Positions 26,340 to 34,672 of a stretch of DNA of 61,511 bases are shown piece by piece. The notes under the pieces are model-generated. The model searched no databases. It saw only the letters and a list, made by a program, of their open reading frames with translations, and was not told the DNA's origin. A program made the position numbers and the translations under genes. Source of the DNA: JAKBEU01 sp036172095 (lineage in GTDB: Bacteria > Patescibacteriota > Microgenomatia > UBA1406 > GWC2-37-13). Within the stretch, counting starts at the first letter, position 1. The number at the start of each line of letters is the position of its first letter. The stretch lies in assembly GCA_036172095.1 (NCBI GenBank), contig JAVHSH010000007.1:1-61511 (forward strand), read 5' to 3'.

Positions 26340-27702
26340 GTGAAAAAAGTAATGATATCATATCAAATAAATAGGGAAAAAGCGGCTTCTTTTTCATCAC
26401 AACGTTCACTTCTTTTACCTCCCCGAGGGTGACGATATCTTTTCCATCATATACATTCTTTATTTCTTCTTTCGTTTCTGTCACTACCATATATCCTTTT
26501 TTTTCAACGTTCAGTTTGTATGTCCCTGCGGGAACGAAAAATTGATAGGTGCCGTTGATTGGAGTGGTGACAGGATTTGATAGGATCCCCCATTTTTTAT
26601 CTTCCATAAGGACAAATTTACCTTTTTGATTCTTAACGGAAAGTGTGATAGTTACATCGGACAGTGGTTTTCCTGTTTCAGAATCATAAACTACACCACG
26701 AGGATCCCATTTGATTATTACACAGTATTTGTTGAAGTTATCACTTGAAAACAAAGCTAAACCCTGCTGTAGTGCTCCTGCGCTTCCTTGATCATTTTGA
26801 CCTGAGTCGAGATCCTGCACAGTCATAATATATCGCCATGCATTGCTCGTCGTTTTGCTTTCCCATTCATACGGACCAAATTTCCCCTCCGCATCTGTTT
26901 TCCGAATTTTTTCGGGGATTGTCTGGTCGATTGATTCATTATTTTGGGTAGTATAGGAAATAAATTCATAACCGTATTTATTTCTTAAGTCCCCTAGGTT
27001 TGACTTATTGATGAGGGTGTTATCCAACGTGTCATTCCCGGTCGTACATTGATATGATTGTTGATCGGGAGATAAACATTCGAAAACGTAGGTGGGTTGA
27101 TTTGCGAGAATGAGTCGCGTTCCCTCTTTTGTCCTGATTAATACTCTGTGTGCTTTGTTTCCCCATGCAGAACATGGTGCCCCTTCTTTCGAACATGGAA
27201 CTGACTCTATACAAATCCAGCTTTTCCCTAATGTTTTCCTATCATCTTGTTTCTTCTCTCCTTCAAATGACTCAGGTGGGGGAAGCGCGATTGTCGTAAC
27301 TATTGTCGGTTGTACAGGGGTGGGTGTTGCAGGAGGCGTTGTCGGTATTGGCGGCTCATCTGTTGGTTTTGGACCGGTTGGCGGCTTGAACTCTCCTTCA
27401 CAGGAATTACACTCCCTCGTATCGTTTCCACAGGCACATTTCAACACTTTTGTCTTGCAGTCTTTGCATCCAGCAGGACATCCACCTGAATGCATTCCAA
27501 CTGATTCACAGCTTGGCATATAACACATGGGGCAGCATTCTTTTCCATCTTTATATGAACATCCTCCTCCATCGCAGAGCGGTCCACAATCACAATTGAA
27601 ACTACATTTGGTTGCACATCCAGCACCACCAATCGTTGCAGAAACTGGCGGAGTATATGGGAAGAAGATTAAAACAGTAAAAATAAATATAATTTTTCTC
27701 AT
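26332..27702 (-). CDS. Surface paralogue 4: Cys-rich head plus carboxypeptidase-regulatory-like domain
   Basis: 456 residues. Signal peptide (1-22), then a head of about 85 residues with some 20 cysteines (CATKCSFNCDCGPLCDGGGC and onward), a Pro/Thr linker (about 107-145), a middle domain, and one beta-sandwich opened by YCVIIKWDPRGVVYDSETGK (about 345-440). The WDP.G.V.D block places it in the same family as the paralogues at 9558, 11410, 24054 and 43625, but it lacks the IEG.AYD block and the C-terminal membrane helix. It overlaps the gene upstream (27699) by 4 bp. Confidence 0.72.
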   Translation of the reverse strand: MRKIIFIFTVLIFFPYTPPVSATIGGAGCATKCSFNCDCGPLCDGGGCSYKDGKECCPMCYMPSCESVGMHSGGCPAGCKDCKTKVLKCACGNDTRECNSCEGEFKPPTGPKPTDEPPIPTTPPATPTPVQPTIVTTIALPPPESFEGEKKQDDRKTLGKSWICIESVPCSKEGAPCSAWGNKAHRVLIRTKEGTRLILANQPTYVFECLSPDQQSYQCTTGNDTLDNTLINKSNLGDLRNKYGYEFISYTTQNNESIDQTIPEKIRKTDAEGKFGPYEWESKTTSNAWRYIMTVQDLDSGQNDQGSAGALQQGLALFSSDNFNKYCVIIKWDPRGVVYDSETGKPLSDVTITLSVKNQKGKFVLMEDKKWGILSNPVTTPINGTYQFFVPAGTYKLNVEKKGYMVVTETKEEIKNVYDGKDIVTLGEVKEVNVVMKKKPLFPYLFDMISLLFSHE

Positions 27703-28970
27703 AGTTCAATTAATACACGAACAAGTAATGCATTTGGTACAAGTTCATACGATAAACTCTCTGTAAGTTCCTTATGTTCCGTATAAAAAGCATTCTTTCC
27801 TAGTTTATATGAAGCGACATCTTCGCTATCAAATGATTGAGTAAATAATTTTTGTAGCAATTCATTACGCGCTTGTATATATTCCTGCTTTGCATTCATT
27901 TTTAACAACTCATGATAGAAATAGACGCGTGACGAACAGAGCGTCATATTATTTGTGCATTCGTCATTGATATGTCTATCGGCAACTCTACTGGCAGTAT
28001 TGAGAAAATCTTCATTTCCGGTAATCCGATAGAGGTCCAACGCCGCTATACCAAAGTAATACGGATTGAATAAGGATGTATCACCGTTGCTTTTTATGTA
28101 CCGTCTCATTGCCTGATTATAGAGTTCTGTCGCAATATTCAGATATCGCTGCTCTTTTTCCACTCTCGAATCACGGATGAATAAGAATGAGGCCGTGTAT
28201 TCAGAAGAAAAAATACTATAGAGGTTATCCCGTTCTGTAAGAACTCCCTCATAGGGGGTTGCTGTCTCAAGTGTTAATAGTGGGGGCATTGCTTCAAGTG
28301 TCCCAACCTGCTTTTCGATAGGATTGATGATTAAGGGATCATGCTGCATACGATATAGGACATCCCATGCAAGTTTTTTTTGATCCGGAGTCAACTCCTG
28401 TCCGCTCCATAATTCGTAGATTAATTTGAAATTCCAAGTGGCGGGTTGGACCGCTGAGATTTTTTTCGTATTTGCATAAGTTTTTAAGTCATTCTCGACC
28501 ACTGCAAGAATGGGAAAGCTTCTGTCGACATGTTCATAATATTTATAGTGTGCCCATGTTGAAATGAGCCCAATGTTGTTTGCAACCATACGAGTGGTAC
28601 ATTGTTTGGTGGATGTACAATTTTCAGATACGGCATAGCCTCCATCACAGACAAACTCACCATTACTTGAGGGATTGTCAAGACGTATTCCATACAGTCT
28701 GGTTTTATCCATCCATCCTAAAATTCTCAATGCTACAGAACGGGCGTATTCTGGGGTAAAAAGTTCGCGTTTTTTTTGAGAGTTCTTATTAAATTGCCCC
28801 TGCAGGGAATAGCCATCTGGATTCTTGTTTGATGAAGGTTTCGTATTGCTACTATTTGATTTGCTACTTCCGAACTGGAATCCCCCACTGAAAATAAAGA
28901 AGAGTCCCACTATTAGGAGAAGAACGCCCACAAGAACCCCTCCAATAAGTCTTATTTTTTTTGTTTCCAT
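27699..28970 (-). CDS. Membrane-anchored helical-toroid-like exported protein
   Basis: 423 residues. One N-terminal membrane helix (about 8-30), a Ser/Asn/Lys linker (33-65), then an all-helical extracytoplasmic domain (about 70-423). Evenly spaced helices and aromatic residues (ILGWMDKTRLYGIR, WNFKLIYELWSGQ, YLNIATELYNQAMRRYI, FGIAALDLYRITGNEDFL) suggest an alpha/alpha-toroid like those in polysaccharide lyases and hydrolases. No catalytic motif is recognised. It lies upstream of surface paralogue 4 with a 4 bp overlap and is divergent from the O-antigen-ligase-like gene, so a cell-surface polysaccharide role is possible. Confidence 0.55.
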   Translation of the reverse strand: METKKIRLIGGVLVGVLLLIVGLFFIFSGGFQFGSSKSNSSNTKPSSNKNPDGYSLQGQFNKNSQKKRELFTPEYARSVALRILGWMDKTRLYGIRLDNPSSNGEFVCDGGYAVSENCTSTKQCTTRMVANNIGLISTWAHYKYYEHVDRSFPILAVVENDLKTYANTKKISAVQPATWNFKLIYELWSGQELTPDQKKLAWDVLYRMQHDPLIINPIEKQVGTLEAMPPLLTLETATPYEGVLTERDNLYSIFSSEYTASFLFIRDSRVEKEQRYLNIATELYNQAMRRYIKSNGDTSLFNPYYFGIAALDLYRITGNEDFLNTASRVADRHINDECTNNMTLCSSRVYFYHELLKMNAKQEYIQARNELLQKLFTQSFDSEDVASYKLGKNAFYTEHKELTESLSYELVPNALLVRVLIEL

Positions 28971-29032
28971 TCTTATATTTTCATTATATACGAAACAGAA
29001 AGCAAGGACGACTCACTTTGTTACAATATCGT

Positions 29033-30286
29033 ATGTATTTGAAGACTCGCGCCATGTTCCTTTGGGGAATGGTATTTATATTTTCACTTTCTCTCCCGTT
29101 TCAGTTGGGTAAACATTTTTTCTTTCCGTTTTCTTACCTTTCAGGTATTCGAATCGATTATCTTGCGCCTACTTTATATTTGAGTGATCTTTTGTCACTG
29201 CCAATTGTATTTACATCCCTTGTCATTCTCTTCGAAAAGCGAAACGAAGTTAGGGACTTCATACAAAAAAATATTTTAATAAGTATTGGATTTTTTGCCC
29301 TTGTCGACATTAACTATATTTTCTCACTGTCAAGAGAGTTGTGGTTTTATTCATTAATCCGAATTATTCAATGGGGACTTATTTTCTATTTCTTTTGGTC
29401 TCAAAGAGATAGGAAGGTTGTATACTCTGCGGCAATCTATGGATTGCTCTGTGGATCATTTCTTGAGGTTTGGTTGTCGCTTCTTCAGCTGAGTGCACGC
29501 CATAGCGTTCAAGGATTATGGTGGTATTTAGGAGAACGACGGTTTTCCATTTCAACTCCGGGTATCGCAAAGGCATATCTGTTTGGGAAAGAATTCCTCC
29601 GCCCATACGGGACCTTCTCCCATCCAAATTCTATGGCGGGATTTTATCTCCTCCTCTATATATTCATTATCACTCAAAAAAGAATCACGAATGTTATGAT
29701 TAAATTGTTACTTCTTATCCTTCCTTCTTTTCTTATCCTTCTGTCTTTTTCGAGATCAGTCATCATTATGTATGCAGGTTTGAATCTTCTATATTTCTCC
29801 CGCCAATTTATGAGTTGTAAACTGTGCATGATCGCCAAAGTTGTGGTTGCACTTTTTCTCATTTTTCTTGCGATCAATATATCTGGAGATCGTGATAGCA
29901 TAAACAAGCGCACGGATTTTATTCAAAAATCCATCAACATCGTTAAGCAAAAACCATTAAGCGGAAGTGGCAGCGGGAATTATCTCCTCGCTCAGCATGC
30001 CTATCCACAGAAGTTTTCCACTTTTTTTGAACAACCAGTACACAACATCTTCCTTCTAGCACTTGCCCAACTCGGCATCCCACTCTTCCTCCTCTTGTTG
30101 ACTCTGATTATTCAAATAATCAGAGTGTCTATTTACAGATTTACTTTTTTGCTTCCTCTACTTGCTGTACTTGGCACGGGAATGATCGATCATTATTGGC
30201 TTACGCTCCAACAAAATGTGTTGGTAACTGCTGTGATTTTTGGCATACTGTTTGTATATGAGAAAAAGACTTTCGGAACTCGATGA
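29033..30286 (+). CDS. O-antigen ligase-like polymerase (Wzy_C)
   Basis: 417 residues from the ATG at 29033, which lies 5 nt after TACAAT (29022-29027); an in-frame start at 28961 is less likely. About ten membrane helices. The Wzy_C signature is seen as RPYGTFSHPNSMAGFYLL, and the family block before the last helices as QPVHNIFLLALAQLGIPLFL. These enzymes join or ligate glycan chains on the outer face of the membrane. It overlaps the acyltransferase gene by 29 bp. A 26-bp palindrome (30101-30126) lies within the coding sequence. Confidence 0.82.
   Translation: MYLKTRAMFLWGMVFIFSLSLPFQLGKHFFFPFSYLSGIRIDYLAPTLYLSDLLSLPIVFTSLVILFEKRNEVRDFIQKNILISIGFFALVDINYIFSLSRELWFYSLIRIIQWGLIFYFFWSQRDRKVVYSAAIYGLLCGSFLEVWLSLLQLSARHSVQGLWWYLGERRFSISTPGIAKAYLFGKEFLRPYGTFSHPNSMAGFYLLLYIFIITQKRITNVMIKLLLLILPSFLILLSFSRSVIIMYAGLNLLYFSRQFMSCKLCMIAKVVVALFLIFLAINISGDRDSINKRTDFIQKSINIVKQKPLSGSGSGNYLLAQHAYPQKFSTFFEQPVHNIFLLALAQLGIPLFLLLLTLIIQIIRVSIYRFTFLLPLLAVLGTGMIDHYWLTLQQNVLVTAVIFGILFVYEKKTFGTR
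30101..30126. repeat. 26-bp palindrome inside the O-antigen-ligase-like gene
   Basis: ACTCTGATTATT, a two-base centre, then its exact complement AATAATCAGAGT. It falls in the codons for a hydrophobic helix (LTLIIQIIRVSI). It could form a strong hairpin in the mRNA; no function can be assigned. Confidence 0.6.
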
Positions 30287-31253
30287 TATCCGTGGCATCT
30301 CCATAATTGTTATGATACTTATCCACACTAATGCCTATTTTCTCAAAAATTGGTGGGCATACAACACTCGTGAGATAAGCCAGTTTGCCGTCGTCGCCTT
30401 TCTTTTTTGTTCGGCATATCTTACAGTCCAAAAGCCATATCCAACCTCATTTCTTGAGCTTGTATCCTATTCTTATAAACGTGTAAGGCGTTTAGTCATT
30501 CCCTTTTTCCTTTTTTTTGTCATCTATGTTGTTTTCATGAATTTAGTCAATGGTAAACACTTTTCGCAAGATTATATTATGAACAGTTTCCTTCTCACCG
30601 GGGGGATTGACTTCAATTGGCTCGTATTGTTGTTCATCGAAGTCATGATTGCTACTCCTCTCTTGCAATATTTGTTTGAAAAAAATAGACAACTCTTTAA
30701 GTTGTATGCGGTGATTGCCTTGCTCTCGAGTATTGTTTTTTTGAAATACTCACCCCTTCCTTTTTATCGGTCTATCATGTGGCTCCCGTGGTCTCTCGTC
30801 GTTGTCTATGTGCTGTACTTTGAAAAAATATGGAAGAATAAGGCGTTGTTTCTTTGGACGACATTTTTATTTGGAGCTCTTTTTTTGACTACGCAACAAC
30901 TCATCCTGCTTCCTCTTCATCATTCTTTTTCGATGTATGATAATAAATATCCTCCCAATCTCTATCACATCAGTTATAGCCTTTTTGCCGTCAATATACT
31001 GTATTATCTGTCGCGCATAAAGCTTTTCTCCGCAAAACTTATCCAGTCTGTCATCCATTTCTTCAGTATTAACTCCTATCAGATATTCTTTATCCATATT
31101 ATCGCGATTGAGGCAGTATGGAAGTGGATTCGTCCGAACAATTGGATTATGTTTTTTATTATTGTCACTTATGTAAGCGTATTAGTACAAATGGGATTCA
31201 ATAAGGCCAACGAAAGACTCCATCATATTTCCAAGAAGAAATTACCCGCCTGA
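30258..31253 (+). CDS. Acyltransferase-3 family membrane protein
   Basis: 331 residues from the ATG at 30258 (MRKRLSELDDIRGISIIVMI). About ten membrane helices. The family hallmark at the N-terminus is the ELDDIRGISI block in which Arg and the following helix are conserved; the family's usual catalytic His is present in HTNAYF. Such proteins O-acetylate or O-acylate extracellular sugars. Overlap with the ligase-like gene (29 bp) suggests both modify the same surface glycan. It is convergent with the SpoIID-domain gene, abutting it exactly. Confidence 0.8.
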   Translation: MRKRLSELDDIRGISIIVMILIHTNAYFLKNWWAYNTREISQFAVVAFLFCSAYLTVQKPYPTSFLELVSYSYKRVRRLVIPFFLFFVIYVVFMNLVNGKHFSQDYIMNSFLLTGGIDFNWLVLLFIEVMIATPLLQYLFEKNRQLFKLYAVIALLSSIVFLKYSPLPFYRSIMWLPWSLVVVYVLYFEKIWKNKALFLWTTFLFGALFLTTQQLILLPLHHSFSMYDNKYPPNLYHISYSLFAVNILYYLSRIKLFSAKLIQSVIHFFSINSYQIFFIHIIAIEAVWKWIRPNNWIMFFIIVTYVSVLVQMGFNKANERLHHISKKKLPA

Positions 31254-32972
31254 TTATCTTTTTTCTACGTTGAAGAGTGGGCCAACTATTTGTATGTTAG
31301 CCGGTGCACGTTGATTGAAGTATGTTTTAAAGTCATTCGCATTATCAAATGTTTTTGATCCTGCATCTCCAGAAACCGTAATTGATGTGGTACGTCCGAA
31401 TCCAAAGTCAGCACCTACTGATATTGAATCGATAGAGTTAAATGGATTAATCCCTCTATTTTTTAATTCACTTTTCACTCTGTTTGAATCCCATGTTTCT
31501 TTCCCTGCAGGGTTTGATTTATCAGTTTGATATAAATTTCCAATAGTTCCACCATCTTTCAAAGCTAGCATTGCCACATTTATGATGTCGGCCATTTCAT
31601 CTCCCTTTAACCATGCAGTTTTATTGTATTCACTTCTGGACCCCCAATCACAATAAAACCAAGGAGACTCTTTATCGTATGCATTATTCTTCAAATCATC
31701 AAAACTATTTACAGATCCAGAAAAATCATTACTATGTTTTGTCCAATCCGTTCCACTCCATCCGATTTCAGCAGAATTGAATATATATCCTCCATGAGTG
31801 GATGAGAACCAAGCTTTTATTGGAGATCCTCCTTTGATCATTACTTTTCCATTCGTATCGCTTACAGCTTGGGTCCAAGCATCATTTCTATCACCTGGCG
31901 GGCTAAAAACTTGACAGTTTTCAGTTGCACATATAGATCCACTTCCATTGTTTGTATAAGCCAATGCATAAGAACGTGCTGCTATTGCCTGAGCCCTTAA
32001 TGCCGCGGGTGGAAACGAAGCGGGCATTTCATGAAGCCCTTTTAGATAAACCTCAAGGTCATAAGTTTCATAGCCATCTACACGGATTTGTACATTACTC
32101 TTAGGTTCGATATTGTCGAAATTATAGTATGCCCTTAAAATATTTTCCTCGCTGTTTTCACCACGGTCTGCTCTTCCTTTTGCACCATATTGGTTTAGTC
32201 CAATTCTATTTGGAACACCGTAGGTAAAGAGTGCAAACCTTGGACTAAATCCTGGATCGCGGCCATTTGTTAAATCACTATCACATCTGCCTGCTGAATT
32301 TGCAGAACGAGAGATGTTTAGGCTTGATAATCTTCCTGCGATAATTGACTGTTGCTGTGCAACAAGTGCGGCTATCTGGCCCTGTAGCTCTCCTAAATAT
32401 TTTTTTGATTTTGATACCTCTCCTGCTAAAAATGCTGATTGTTTGTCAATATCCGTTTTAACCACTGCCAACTGTTGACGTTCTGTTTCCAGCTGTTTCT
32501 TCTTATCCTCAACTTGTTTGATGAAAATCGCAATGCGGATGATCGCCTTTCTGTCTTCGTCAACAAGCGTCTTTTGATAGAAATAATTTTGCAGTGATTG
32601 GGAGATATTATCTGAGAGGAGAAGATTTACCATAGAAAATGAATTCTTTCCCATGTTCTTGTAATATGATTTTGCCCGCTGATTGAGAAGTTTTTGTTGA
32701 GTAGTAAATGCCTTTTCCCCTTCAACAACCTGAGCCTGTTTTGTTTCTATCTGACCTTCCAAAATAAATACTTTTGATTTGATTCCATCGAGCTGCTTCT
32801 GCAAGTTTTGCAGTTGGGTTTCGTTTGTCTGATTTGCCGTGCTTAGCTCATTAAATGTCTTCTTGAGATCATCAAGCTGCTTAGATATATCATCTAACTG
32901 ATCTGCACGCAAAGGAGATACGACAATAAAAAATGCAAAAAATAATATACACAGCAACGCGAATCGCTTCAT
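31254..32972 (-). CDS. SpoIID/LytB-domain cell-wall protein with PcsB-like coiled coil
   Basis: 572 residues from the ATG at 32972 (signal peptide MKRFALLCILFFAFFIVV); the longer frame to 33134 crosses the divergent gene's promoter. An N-terminal coiled coil (about 25-235) resembles PcsB/EnvC regulators. The SpoIID domain (about 265-500) shows LEVYLKGLHEMPASFPPAAL with the expected catalytic Glu, and AQAIAARSYALAY and AWFSSTHGGY. SpoIID enzymes cleave peptide-free glycan strands. The fusion suggests wall remodelling at division or at the secretion-like apparatus. TATAAT (32979-32984) lies 6 nt before the ATG. Confidence 0.85.
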   Translation of the reverse strand: MKRFALLCILFFAFFIVVSPLRADQLDDISKQLDDLKKTFNELSTANQTNETQLQNLQKQLDGIKSKVFILEGQIETKQAQVVEGEKAFTTQQKLLNQRAKSYYKNMGKNSFSMVNLLLSDNISQSLQNYFYQKTLVDEDRKAIIRIAIFIKQVEDKKKQLETERQQLAVVKTDIDKQSAFLAGEVSKSKKYLGELQGQIAALVAQQQSIIAGRLSSLNISRSANSAGRCDSDLTNGRDPGFSPRFALFTYGVPNRIGLNQYGAKGRADRGENSEENILRAYYNFDNIEPKSNVQIRVDGYETYDLEVYLKGLHEMPASFPPAALRAQAIAARSYALAYTNNGSGSICATENCQVFSPPGDRNDAWTQAVSDTNGKVMIKGGSPIKAWFSSTHGGYIFNSAEIGWSGTDWTKHSNDFSGSVNSFDDLKNNAYDKESPWFYCDWGSRSEYNKTAWLKGDEMADIINVAMLALKDGGTIGNLYQTDKSNPAGKETWDSNRVKSELKNRGINPFNSIDSISVGADFGFGRTTSITVSGDAGSKTFDNANDFKTYFNQRAPANIQIVGPLFNVEKR

Positions 32973-32978
32973 AGACTC

Positions 32979-32984
32979 ATTATA
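32979..32984 (-). promoter_or_regulatory. -10 box for the SpoIID-domain gene
   Basis: TATAAT on the minus strand, 6 nt before the ATG at 32972. It faces the plus-strand box of the pilin gene only 10 bp away, so the two promoters are back to back. Confidence 0.6.
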
Positions 32985-32994
32985 ACTTTTAATG

Positions 32995-33000
32995 TATACT
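32995..33000 (+). promoter_or_regulatory. -10 box for the pilin-like gene
   Basis: TATACT, 6 nt before the ATG at 33007. Divergent with the SpoIID-gene box; leaderless type. Confidence 0.6.
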
Positions 33001-33006
33001 ATTTCT

Positions 33007-33636
33007 ATGAAGAAGATTGTGGTTTCTGTTCTCTTTTTTCTAGCGCTCTTATCTATCCTGAGAACCCCTTCTTTTGCTGCTTCAAAAAGATATGTAACTT
33101 GTGATGCGTGCGGACTATGCCCAAAAATAGTCAATGGAACGACATCTTCCTGTACAGTTGACTTCGTCCCAGGCGATTGGAAACGGTGCGTAAAATGCCT
33201 CTATCCAGCGCTCTACCCCCCAGCAAGCAATCCAAACGCTGCGGCGTGCAATTCAGTCCTCATCAATGAAAATACAGGGACCGTCAAATTTCCTGTTGCA
33301 AGCGGGCGCCAATTCACCATGTTGGGATGCATTTCATCAGGATCAACTGTCGGAGGATTTACGGATAAGAATGGTGCGCCAAGCTTCGTTCAAGCATTGT
33401 TGAATGTACTATTCACTTTTGCTGGAGGACTTGCCTTTCTCTATCTTATGTATGGAGGATTCATCATCATTACTTCACAGGCAGATCCAGAACGATTAAA
33501 CTATGGAAGACGATTGATTTATGGATCTATTATTGGACTTATCTTTACGTTTGGTTCAGTATTTATTGTCAATCTTATTGGATCTGGAATTCTTCGCATT
33601 CCGGGTTTTAACGGTGCAGTTACTCCAACTCCGTGA
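33007..33636 (+). CDS. VirB2/pilin-like exported protein
   Basis: 209 residues. Signal peptide (MKKIVVSVLFFLALLSILRT), a Cys-rich segment (CDACGLCP, CVKC), and two C-terminal membrane helices (FTFAGGLAFLYLMYGGFIII and LIYGSIIGLIFTFGSVFIVN) separated by a short polar loop (TSQADPERLNYGRR). This is the pattern of VirB2/TrbC-type pilins, and in Patescibacteria such proteins accompany PrgI/VirB4 loci. The Cys-rich front domain is larger than in classical VirB2. It starts 35 bp from the divergent SpoIID-domain gene, which could open the wall for assembly. Confidence 0.7.
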   Translation: MKKIVVSVLFFLALLSILRTPSFAASKRYVTCDACGLCPKIVNGTTSSCTVDFVPGDWKRCVKCLYPALYPPASNPNAAACNSVLINENTGTVKFPVASGRQFTMLGCISSGSTVGGFTDKNGAPSFVQALLNVLFTFAGGLAFLYLMYGGFIIITSQADPERLNYGRRLIYGSIIGLIFTFGSVFIVNLIGSGILRIPGFNGAVTPTP

Positions 33637-33638
33637 TA

Positions 33639-34022
33639 TTAGTCCCTCTTTCCTGATTTCTTCATGAAGATGCCAGTAAGTAAAGATGATCCCAGAAGTG
33701 GGAACATAACTATAGGTACACCGGTACTCGGAATAGATGTTGGGACATTGCTTCCGGAATAGGAGTGAAAATTTGGATCAACTTTCTTTTGTTGTTGGGC
33801 TTGTGTTGGGGTGACCTTTTTGATTATATTTGTTTTGGTTGTTGTCAAAGCTGATAGACTTTTTGTTGGTATAGGAGTCATTGTTGGAGCTGCTTTTGTT
33901 GGTGAGGCTGATTTTGCAAGATTAAGTCCTTTGATGTTGAACTTGCCGCTGGCGACAATAATAAATACCGCAACAACGATAAGGCCGAGGATAAATGAGA
34001 GAGCTTTATTGAATTGTTCCAT
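33639..34022 (-). CDS. Small bitopic surface protein with IPSTG tail signal
   Basis: 127 residues from the ATG at 34022. N-terminal membrane helix (about 8-25), a Thr/Pro/Ala/Lys-rich extended region (about 35-90), then IPSTG (97-101), a hydrophobic stretch (about 103-119) and a basic tail KKSGKRD. The tail imitates a sortase sorting signal (LPxTG variant). Function unknown; probably a low-complexity wall-spanning stalk. Its stop lies 2 bp from the stop of the pilin-like gene. Confidence 0.6.
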   Translation of the reverse strand: MEQFNKALSFILGLIVVAVFIIVASGKFNIKGLNLAKSASPTKAAPTMTPIPTKSLSALTTTKTNIIKKVTPTQAQQQKKVDPNFHSYSGSNVPTSIPSTGVPIVMFPLLGSSLLTGIFMKKSGKRD

Positions 34023-34099
34023 AGGCAATAAGTATATCATTATAGGATATATTTTGCAACTCGAATTGACTTTTTTCTCCATTTAAGCAAGAATGAGGT

Positions 34100-34672
34100 A
34101 TGGAGAATCCGCAGCTGTTGTATTCGTGGAAAGCACCGCTTCGTGCCTACAAACGCCGAAGTGGGAGTATTCTACGGTTTTACATCGCTCTTTCCCTTCT
34201 TTTGAGCCTCATCGTCTTCTTTTTTGGGGATCGGGTCCTTCTTGTGCCTATTTTGACTCTTCTATTCCTGTTTTACGTCCTCACGATTACCCCTCCACCG
34301 GAAATAGACAATATGATTACGGTTTTTGGCATCGAAACAGCTGGGATATCGCTTCGGTGGGAATTTTTATCACATTATTACTACACGAAGAAGTTTCACT
34401 TCAATATCCTCACATTGGTAAGCCAGGCACCTTATTCATATCACATCTACCTCATTGTTCCTGACGACACGATGAAAACAGCCATAAATGCTATTTTGTC
34501 CAAACATCTCATGTTTGTTGAGAAGCCACAACGAAGCTTGACTGATAAAATGGTTGATTGGTTGTCGAATCTTATGCCTGATGACGAAGAATATCAGGAA
34601 GAACTGAGCGCATCTTCTCACCAAAAACAGACGGAGACATCTCTTTCACCCCAAAAAACCGTGACCATTTGA
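34100..34672 (+). CDS. Two-helix membrane protein, possibly PH-like
   Basis: 190 residues. Beginning ENPQLLYSWKAPLRAYKRRS, two membrane helices (about 24-62), then a soluble alpha/beta part (about 70-150) with ITVFGIETAGISLRWEFL and HFNILTLVSQAP, and an acidic/polar tail. The layout resembles bacterial PH-type (YdbT-like) membrane proteins; I cannot assign a family with confidence. The last 101 bp overlap the convergent PIN-domain gene. Confidence 0.55.
   Translation: MENPQLLYSWKAPLRAYKRRSGSILRFYIALSLLLSLIVFFFGDRVLLVPILTLLFLFYVLTITPPPEIDNMITVFGIETAGISLRWEFLSHYYYTKKFHFNILTLVSQAPYSYHIYLIVPDDTMKTAINAILSKHLMFVEKPQRSLTDKMVDWLSNLMPDDEEYQEELSASSHQKQTETSLSPQKTVTI

Noticed and set aside
34093..34464. 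A 123-residue open frame on plus
   Set aside because: Shadow frame of the membrane-protein gene at 34100, which has hydrophobic helices and a sensible start.
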